Source: Symbiodinium natans
Lineage: Eukaryota > Sar > Dinophyceae > Suessiales > Symbiodiniaceae
Assembly: GCA_905221605.1 (NCBI GenBank)
Contig: CAJNDS010000164.1
Span: 62,001 to 126,000 of the forward strand
Length of the DNA stretch: 64,000 bases
Direction of reading: 5' to 3'
Both the position numbers and the translations under genes were made by a program. The notes beneath the pieces were generated by a model. That model worked only from the letters and a program-made list of their open reading frames with translations. It did not search any database and was not told the DNA's origin. Positions 63,889 through 64,000 of the stretch are shown here, in pieces; position 1 is the first letter of the stretch; every line of letters starts with the position of its first letter.

Positions 63889-64000
63889 ACATGTTGCTCT
63901 GTCACATAAGGGGCATTGGGCGTTCGGAGACTTTCCTGCTTGCTCTTCGGTTCCAAGAGACTTGATCCAAGCTTCTGCCGGAAGTGGAAAGAAGGTTTTG

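Overview
The window looks like nuclear DNA of a dinoflagellate, or a close alveolate with plant-type TTTAGGG telomere repeats. The evidence is: protein-coding signal cut into exons of about 15 to 95 bases; introns that begin mostly with GC, less often GT or GA, and end in AG followed by G; all recognisable genes on the + strand; and no long open reading frame that resembles a real protein. The species cannot be named from the sequence alone. Almost all the longer open frames come from telomere-like, G-tract or microsatellite DNA and are not genes.

Layout. Bases 1-10,674 are mostly interstitial telomeric arrays and short repeats, with only weak exon candidates. Bases 10,675-18,789 carry the N-terminal half of a kinesin motor domain (P-loop, EIYNEQLKDLLNP, GSKIRATSQTNMN) in ten short exons. 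Bases 20,844-29,033 carry nine exons of the glutaminase subunit of pyridoxal 5'-phosphate synthase (PdxT/PDX2). Its N-terminal strand, PGGESTT motif, catalytic Cys exon (GTCAG) and RNFFGRQ motif are all visible. The C-terminal FHPE exon was not found. Bases 35,677-51,927 carry an almost complete single-domain voltage-gated cation channel: S1-S6, pore loop, S4 arginine ladder and two C-terminal EF-hands, in at least 24 exons that join in frame to a stop codon. From about 54,051 to 62,093 a further chain of exons keeps phase, but I do not recognise the protein.

The space between exons is the remarkable part. Nearly every intron contains one or more tracts of CCCTAAA/TTTAGGG, in either orientation. 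In at least four places the telomeric tract sits between two imperfect copies of the adjoining unique sequence (about 18-38 bases), as if it had been inserted with duplication of its target. Two of these duplications overlap kinesin or channel exon edges. The rest is filled by at least seven families of short dispersed elements, several palindromic and MITE-like, and by microsatellites, poly-G runs and telomere-derived minisatellites.

The genes do not form a pathway: a motor protein, a vitamin B6 enzyme and an ion channel lie head to tail, as expected of the unidirectional gene arrays of dinoflagellates. All gene models were read by eye and exon edges were set by codon phase, so single edges may be off by a few bases. 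The decisive test is alignment to transcripts.
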